From NCBI RefSeq assembly GCF_002705925.1, contig NZ_NKRE01000001.1, positions 4,046,783-4,110,782 on the forward strand: a stretch of DNA of 64,000 nucleotides, read 5' to 3'. This document shows, piece after piece, positions 59,556 to 64,000 of the stretch. How positions within the stretch are numbered: the first letter of the stretch is position 1; every line of letters starts with the position of its first letter. The translations under genes and the position numbers were made by a program. Origin of the DNA: Mycobacterium ostraviense (GTDB lineage Bacteria; Actinomycetota; Actinomycetes; Mycobacteriales; Mycobacteriaceae). The notes below the pieces were generated by a model. The model ran no database searches. It was not told where the DNA came from and worked only from the letters and a program-made list of their open reading frames with translations.

Positions 59556-60214
59556 CGTGTCTCCATCCCTTTGACAATCGTTGTTACGTACCGGCTCAAC
59601 ACGGCATCCGGTGTCGGAGAATGGTGCGCACCGGTGGCAAGAAGGGCGTAGAGCCCGGTCAAGAAGAACATCGCGAGATCGCGCGCGTCCGCATCCGGCG
59701 TGACCTGCCCCGCGTCCTGCGCCCGGCTGATCGCGCCAATCAAGAACTCCGCCAGCGGGTGCCGGCTTAACTCGTCCTCGCCCGGGCGCGTCGACGAGAA
59801 GTGCAAACCCAGCATGTCCCGGAAAACCACTGTCCCCAAACGACGTTCAGCATCTAGCACCTGACGCACCAACCGGGAAAGCACCGATATCAGATCGCCG
59901 GCCTCGGCCCGGGCGCCGACGAGCGCGGCGACGATCCGGGTCTCCTCGTTTCGCTCCAGCTCGACCAGCACCTGTTCCTTGGTGGGGAAGTGGAAGTAGA
60001 ACGTCCCCCTTACCACCCCTGCCGCCGCGGCGATGGAGCTGACGTCGGCGCCGGATATTCCGTTCCGCGCGATCTCCGCCAACGCGGCGTCGAACAGACG
60101 TGCCCGTGTTTCGAGCCGTCGAGCCTCCCGGATACCGGCCGGTGATTCCGCTGCGGTGCTGTCCTGTGGTGACCGCACCGACACACCGTACGTCCATTCA
60201 CTGGCACCCGTCAA
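59552..60214 (-). CDS. TetR-family transcriptional regulator
   Basis: 220 residues from a TTG; a GTG at 60184 is an alternative. The HTH region is RARLFDAALAEIARNGISGADVSSIAAAAGVVRGTFYFHFPTKEQVL (residues ~38-84), with the YFHFPTKE recognition-helix ending typical of the family. The C-terminal ligand domain is helical (LVRQVLDAERRLGTVVFRDMLGL). It is coupled to the diiron-protein gene and likely controls it. Two palindromes lie just upstream (60215-60226 and 60256-60282). Confidence 0.92.
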   Translation of the reverse strand: MTGASEWTYGVSVRSPQDSTAAESPAGIREARRLETRARLFDAALAEIARNGISGADVSSIAAAAGVVRGTFYFHFPTKEQVLVELERNEETRIVAALVGARAEAGDLISVLSRLVRQVLDAERRLGTVVFRDMLGLHFSSTRPGEDELSRHPLAEFLIGAISRAQDAGQVTPDADARDLAMFFLTGLYALLATGAHHSPTPDAVLSRYVTTIVKGMETR

Positions 60215-60226
60215 TGACGGTCGTCA
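60215..60226. promoter_or_regulatory. 12-bp palindrome at the TetR start
   Basis: TGACG (60215-60219), GT, CGTCA (60222-60226), directly before the TetR-gene start codon. It is a candidate autoregulatory operator. The arms are short, so chance occurrence in GC-rich DNA is possible. Confidence 0.4.
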
Positions 60227-60255
60227 GCGAATGTGCAGAGTCGTCACCGCCAAGG

Positions 60256-60282
60256 GTCATAGCCTCGGCGCGAGGCTATGAC
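60256..60282. promoter_or_regulatory. Perfect 12-bp inverted repeat: terminator or operator
   Basis: GTCATAGCCTCG (60256-60267) and CGAGGCTATGAC (60271-60282) pair perfectly around a three-base loop. It spans the stop codon of the gene at 60276-60788 and lies 42 bases upstream of the TetR start, both on the minus strand. It could end transcription of the first gene or be the TetR operator. There is no T-tract. Confidence 0.7.
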
Positions 60283-60788
60283 GACCCGAGCGACAACAAT
60301 CCGGGCGCCACGGCCCCGGTCACATGGGTCCGTCCGCGCGACAAAACGGTGAGCACGATTCGGGGCGGTTGCGCCGTGGCGGCCGCGAACGCCGTCACAT
60401 GGTGCAACTCGGTGAGAAAGAGCGCCGTCTGGCCCGGCGGTATGTCGTACGGCACCGGGGTGCCCAATGCCAGGGTCGGCTCCAGTGACGTGCCGTCGGG
60501 ATCGGAGCGGACCGCCCAGCCCGCCACGGGTAACGGGGCCCGCCCCGTGTTGACCACCCTGACGCCGATGACGTACCGGCCGTCGGGCAGTTGCTCCGCG
60601 GCGTTTTCCAGCGACGCCCGAGCCTGGCTGCTGGCGTCGGTGGTCACCAGCCCGTCGGGCGTCAACAGACCCACGACCGGCGAAAGTTTGGGTGCCGAGC
60701 CCGTTCGCAGCCGCAATAGCTGCCAGGTCAGCAAGGCCACCGAGAGCACGGTGCCCACCAGGCCGAGCACGAATCCGGCGACGCTCAC
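60276..60788 (-). CDS. Small membrane-anchored protein of unknown function
   Basis: 170 residues from a GTG (MSVAGFVLGLVGTVLSVALLTWQLLRLRTG); the frame continues 38 codons upstream but without coding character. One N-terminal membrane segment (3-25) is followed by a domain with beta-rich pattern GRYVIGVRVVNTGRAPLPVAGWAVRSDPDGTSL and a hydrophobic end. I do not recognise the family. The stop codon lies within a perfect hairpin. Confidence 0.6.
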   Translation of the reverse strand: MSVAGFVLGLVGTVLSVALLTWQLLRLRTGSAPKLSPVVGLLTPDGLVTTDASSQARASLENAAEQLPDGRYVIGVRVVNTGRAPLPVAGWAVRSDPDGTSLEPTLALGTPVPYDIPPGQTALFLTELHHVTAFAAATAQPPRIVLTVLSRGRTHVTGAVAPGLLSLGSS

Positions 60789-60993
60789 CGTGGCACGCTG
60801 CAGCGGTCGATCATGAGCGTGAAGGCTACTCTGATGCCAGCCGGGTTGTCGCGGTGCCTTCCATAACGGTAATGCGTTGCGGCGGAGGCGATCCGGCGGC
60901 AAGTCTGATGAAGTTCCAAACTTCGACTGAACATTTGCTAAGACCGCGTTTCGCGAGCGGTGCCGCCCACTGCCGCGGCCCTACAGTCGGGAT

Positions 60994-61245
60994 ATGAGTA
61001 CGAAGTACTACCTGCAGAAAGTGCCCGTCGAATCGGTGGAACCAGGCTTTTCGTTGGCCGTCGAGCGCGACGGCGGTTATCACCTGTTCCAGGTCGACTG
61101 CACGCAAATGTCCCGGCGCAGCGGCCAACCGGTGATGATCAGGCTCGCCTCTGAGCCAGTCGAGGGCGGCGATCCGTGGATCGTGGAGTACCAAGCGGGT
61201 ACGCCGGTGGTCCGGCTCCTCGGCGTCTGCGAGGCCGCCTCGTAG
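60994..61245 (+). CDS. Small conserved-looking protein of unknown function
   Basis: 83 residues, MSTKYYLQKVPVESVEPGFSLAVE. GGGAT lies before the ATG. The codon use is mycobacterial and the product is acidic with beta-rich character (GGYHLFQVDCTQMSRR, DPWIVEYQAGTPVVRLLGV). No known motif, signal or membrane segment is visible. It is convergent with the phospholipase gene, ending 7 bases from its stop. Moderately likely to be real. Confidence 0.6.
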   Translation: MSTKYYLQKVPVESVEPGFSLAVERDGGYHLFQVDCTQMSRRSGQPVMIRLASEPVEGGDPWIVEYQAGTPVVRLLGVCEAAS

Positions 61246-61252
61246 CTCGGCT

Positions 61253-62818
61253 TCAGCAGGGCCCGCTGGGGATTCCGCGTGCGGGTGTCGTCTCCTGAGT
61301 GGGCATTACCTGAGGGAAGGGCACCCGATAGGGAGGAGTGACCTTCGCGAAAGTCGCGACGGTGTCTGGAACGCATTGCACCTGCGGCGGAATGGCCTGC
61401 AGCGCGGGGTGGTCCAAGTTCGGTGGCGACGGGTTGGGCGGGACGGCAAAGTTGAACGTCGACGTCATATCGCCGGTCACGCTTCGTCGCCAGGCACTCA
61501 GGTTGGGAACCGGCACACCGAACCGTTTCTCGAGCAACCGCAGCTGCGAGGTGTGGTCGAAGGTGTCATGCACCATCAGCGGGCCACGGCTGTAGGGAGA
61601 GATGACGAAGCAGGGCACGCGATAGCCCAGACCGATCGGCCCGCGGATACCGCCCGAACCCGTGACCGCGTCGATATCGGGCACCGTGACGTACTCGCCG
61701 GGAGTTCCCGGCGGCGCAGTCGTCGGGATGACGTGGTCAAAGAAGCCCCCGTTCTCGTCGAAGCTGACGATCAGCGCGGTCTTTTCCCACACCTGGGGAT
61801 TGGACAGCAAGATGCGGAGGATATTCACGATCGCGGTGCCACCGACGGCCGGTGTTACCGGTAGTCCGGGATGCTCGGACACCTGAAACCCGGGCAGCAC
61901 CCACGAAACCTGGGGCAGCCTGTTGGCGGCGACATCGGCGACGAAGTCCAAGGGATAGGTCGGGGCGATGCCGTAGCGGGCGATGTTGGAGCGCGGATCC
62001 TGGGCCTGCTTGAAGTCGACGAGCATCCCGTTGTAACCGATGACCGTGTTGTTGAGCGCTCCCAGAAGCTTGTTTTGGTACACCTTCCAACTGATGCCGG
62101 CATCGCTGAGGTTGTCCGGCATGGTGCGCCAACTGAACTGGGCCTGGGGTTGGATGGTGGGGTCTACCAGAAGCGGACCGCCCGCAACGCCGTCGGGATC
62201 GATCCAGGCGCTCATCCAGTACAGCCGGTTGGGCGAAGTTCCGCCTATCAGCGAACAGTGATAGCCGTCGCAGATGGTGAAGGTATCAGCCAGCAGATAA
62301 TGGATCGGTTGGTCTTGGCGGGTGTAATAGCCCATCGTCACCGGGACGTTGCCCTGCAGCGTTTGTGCTTGGGCCTGCGCGGGCAACCAATTGTCGTTGG
62401 CGCCATTGTTAAATGCCCGGTGCATGTCGATCCATTGGTGGCCGGGGTCGTTGACGCACGCGCCGTTGAGGACCGGGCCCCTGGTGGTGTCGAAACGGTA
62501 CGGGATGGTGATGCCGGCGGGGTCAATCGACTGGGTCTGCGGGTTCCAGCCCTTTTGCTGGAACAATGGCGAGGGCGTGTCGAATCCATTGACGCCCGAC
62601 AGCGTGCCGAAGAAGTGATCGAATGACCGGTTCTCCTGCATCAACAACACGAAGTGCTCGATATCGGTCAAATGGCCCGAGCAGGGGCCGGCGCCGTAAG
62701 CCCTTTCGATCACCGGGCCGGCCAACGACATCAACGCGCCGGCGCTGCCTGCGGCGGCGATTCTAGCCATGAACTCTCGCCGCGACATCCCGTCGACCGG
62801 ATGCTTACTCACCACCAT
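61253..62818 (-). CDS. Phospholipase C, Tat-exported (Plc family)
   Basis: 521 residues from the ATG at 62818, which has GGGAAGGA before it; MSRREF at 62788 is an alternative. A Tat signal SRREFMARIAAAGSAGALMSLAG is followed by the phosphoesterase domain: LLMQENRSFDHFFGTLSGVNGFD, DMHRAFNNGANDNW, CDGYHCSLIGGTSPNR, VSFDENGGFFDHV and GPLMVHDTFDHTSQLRLLEKRFG. The M. tuberculosis PlcA-D enzymes have this size and layout and hydrolyse phosphatidylcholine or sphingomyelin at the cell surface. The gene is single here, with no tandem copy. Confidence 0.93.
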   Translation of the reverse strand: MVVSKHPVDGMSRREFMARIAAAGSAGALMSLAGPVIERAYGAGPCSGHLTDIEHFVLLMQENRSFDHFFGTLSGVNGFDTPSPLFQQKGWNPQTQSIDPAGITIPYRFDTTRGPVLNGACVNDPGHQWIDMHRAFNNGANDNWLPAQAQAQTLQGNVPVTMGYYTRQDQPIHYLLADTFTICDGYHCSLIGGTSPNRLYWMSAWIDPDGVAGGPLLVDPTIQPQAQFSWRTMPDNLSDAGISWKVYQNKLLGALNNTVIGYNGMLVDFKQAQDPRSNIARYGIAPTYPLDFVADVAANRLPQVSWVLPGFQVSEHPGLPVTPAVGGTAIVNILRILLSNPQVWEKTALIVSFDENGGFFDHVIPTTAPPGTPGEYVTVPDIDAVTGSGGIRGPIGLGYRVPCFVISPYSRGPLMVHDTFDHTSQLRLLEKRFGVPVPNLSAWRRSVTGDMTSTFNFAVPPNPSPPNLDHPALQAIPPQVQCVPDTVATFAKVTPPYRVPFPQVMPTQETTPARGIPSGPC

Positions 62819-63122
62819 GTCCTTCCCGCATACATTGGGGTTCAGGGTAGATTTGCGGCGACGATTCACCACGACGCGAATCCGGTGTGTCGTGCCCCGT
62901 TTTTTGGCGTTGTCCGCCAAACTCAGTGCGTCGTTTTCGAAACGGGCGGGCCTTCCTGGAATTCCGGGCCCACACTGGCCCCGGATTTCGGGGTTGCGGC
63001 GCCGGTTGGATTGACCGACGATGTTGCGCCGCAGGGCTTTCCATCTGACTCGTCAAACGTCAGAAGGCATTTTCCGCTGATTGCGCGCCGGTCAAATCAC
63101 CCGAGCATGCACGGATCGGTGC

Positions 63123-63869
63123 TCACCGGGGCTTGGTGGCCGCGACAAACTGCAGTGCCCGCTGTGTCTGCTGCTCGATGTCGACCAGACCGGCGGAGCA
63201 GAACAGGTCGACGAAGCTGCGTCGGTCGAACATGGTGAGCCCGATCAGATCGGCGGTTGCGGTCAGCGCCTTACGGACCGGCGGCGCTTGCCCGGAATAG
63301 CTGGTGAGGATCGCGATCCGGCCGCCGGGCCGCAAAACCCGCAGCATTTCACCGGTCACCAAGAACGGTTCGGGCATCAGGTACAGCGCGCCGAAACAGC
63401 AGACCGCATCGAATGTTTCGTCGTCGAACGGCAACACGCGGGCGTCGCCGCGGACGTAACAGGTCTGCGGCCCGTCGTTGTCCACCACGGCACGAGTCAG
63501 CATCGGTGCGGAAATGTCGAACCCCACCGCGAGAGCCCCGGCCGGCAGACAGCGGGCCAACGGTGCGGTGAAATTCCCCGGGCCGCACGCTACATCGAGC
63601 AACCGGTGAGCAGTCGAAAGTCGCAACGCCGCGGCGGCACGCCGCTGCTCGGCCCGGGCGGTGATACCGCTGGCGAGGTAGAAGGACGTCGGACGCCACA
63701 ACCGCTCGTACACGGTCGCGACGAACCGGCTGTTCATCGCCCGCTGCGCAAACGTCGGAACCGGCGAACTCGTCGATTCACCCAACACGTCGAGGAAGCC
63801 ATGCCGCAGCACGGCGGCCGTATTGAGCAGACCACGGGTCGACTCACGCGGATCCTGGCTGGTGTTCAT
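63123..63869 (-). CDS. SAM-dependent methyltransferase (class I, UbiE-like)
   Basis: 248 residues, MNTSQDPRESTRGLLNTAAVLRHGF. Motif I LLDVACGPGNFTAPLARCLPAG, GFDISAPMLTRAVVDN, FDAVCCFGALYLMPEPF (motif IV) and LRVLRPGGRIAILTSY (post-motif) are clear. The first 75 residues include TVYERLWRPTSFYLASG, often seen in lipid or quinone methyltransferases of mycobacteria. It stands about 300 bases upstream of the phospholipase gene on the same strand. Substrate unknown. Confidence 0.87.
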   Translation of the reverse strand: MNTSQDPRESTRGLLNTAAVLRHGFLDVLGESTSSPVPTFAQRAMNSRFVATVYERLWRPTSFYLASGITARAEQRRAAAALRLSTAHRLLDVACGPGNFTAPLARCLPAGALAVGFDISAPMLTRAVVDNDGPQTCYVRGDARVLPFDDETFDAVCCFGALYLMPEPFLVTGEMLRVLRPGGRIAILTSYSGQAPPVRKALTATADLIGLTMFDRRSFVDLFCSAGLVDIEQQTQRALQFVAATKPR

Positions 63870-64000
63870 CGCAGGTCTGGTCCAAGAGGCCGGGGTCGAG
63901 TTGTCTGCTGTCAGGCTAATCTGCGCCGTGCGGTGTTGCTGCAGCGGCAGCCGACGCCATAGCCTGGGGCGGATCGGACCGCGAGCCGGGCTTGGCGCCG
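63870..64000. other. End of window, no gene seen
   Basis: 131 bases upstream of the methyltransferase start. No start codon with family-like sequence is recognised before the window ends. Confidence 0.5.

Noticed and set aside
1..64000. CRISPR arrays, insertion-sequence transposases, rRNA genes
   Set aside because: No regularly spaced repeats, no transposase-like protein and no rRNA sequence was seen.

Overview
The window is high-GC DNA from a slow-growing Mycobacterium. It carries a PPE-family gene, mprAB-pepD, an accA2/accD2/fadE operon and many GTG starts, and much of its gene order follows the M. tuberculosis Rv0958-Rv0996 segment as I remember it. It is not M. tuberculosis itself: blocks expected there (csoR-ctpV, the Rv0986-Rv0989c block, the PE_PGRS genes beside mprA) are missing and other blocks are inserted. 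I cannot fix the species.

Layout. 1-2461: a Mg-chelatase-type AAA protein (3' end only) and its VWA partner. 2462-10509: an accessory block with a repeat-bearing spacer, a GH15 glucanase/trehalase, a DUF5996 protein, and a WXG-like protein / DUF1023 hydrolase / lipoprotein operon whose 3' end has been tandemly duplicated. This block ends with a DUF1707 protein. 10612-19157 (minus): an echA7-fadE12-accA2-accD2-fadE13-AtuA-like operon for carboxylation-dependent breakdown of a branched or isoprenoid acyl-CoA. 19422-24490: rpmF, then the MprAB envelope-stress system with its protease PepD, MoaB2 and MscL. Two copies of the MprA direct-repeat site are visible, before mprA and before pepD. 24627-26335: an SAF-domain protein, the chaperone Ruc behind a clear CIRCE (HrcA) operator, and 5-formyl-THF cyclo-ligase. 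26412-30717: galU-moeA1(glp)-rimJ-glpR, a conserved actinobacterial locus linked to cell division.

30769-34650 is a decayed mobile island. A tRNA-Ala(CGC) gene is followed by a multiply broken tyrosine integrase, an apparently intact HicAB toxin-antitoxin pair with a palindromic operator, a DUF2510 membrane protein, a dead alpha/beta hydrolase and a truncated MmyB-type regulator.

34651-56923 is the most interesting part: about 22 kb encoding what looks like a complete Wzx/Wzy-type exopolysaccharide pathway. It has an initiating polyprenyl phosphoglycosyltransferase, a WecG/TagA second transferase, several GT4 enzymes and a GT2-GT4 fusion. It also has a Wzx flippase, a Wzy polymerase and a Wzz/BY-kinase-like co-polymerase. 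Tailoring enzymes are a NodB deacetylase, a hexapeptide acetyltransferase and six methyltransferases (two FkbM-type), and there is a BcsB-like secreted carbohydrate-binding protein. The polymer can be proposed to be a heavily O-methylated extracellular or capsular polysaccharide; its structure cannot be read from the DNA.

57032-64000: a PPE-SVP protein, a diiron/ferritin-like protein with a coupled TetR regulator, two small unknown proteins, a Tat-exported phospholipase C and a methyltransferase. All functional names come from reading the translated sequence and remembered family features; no database search was run.
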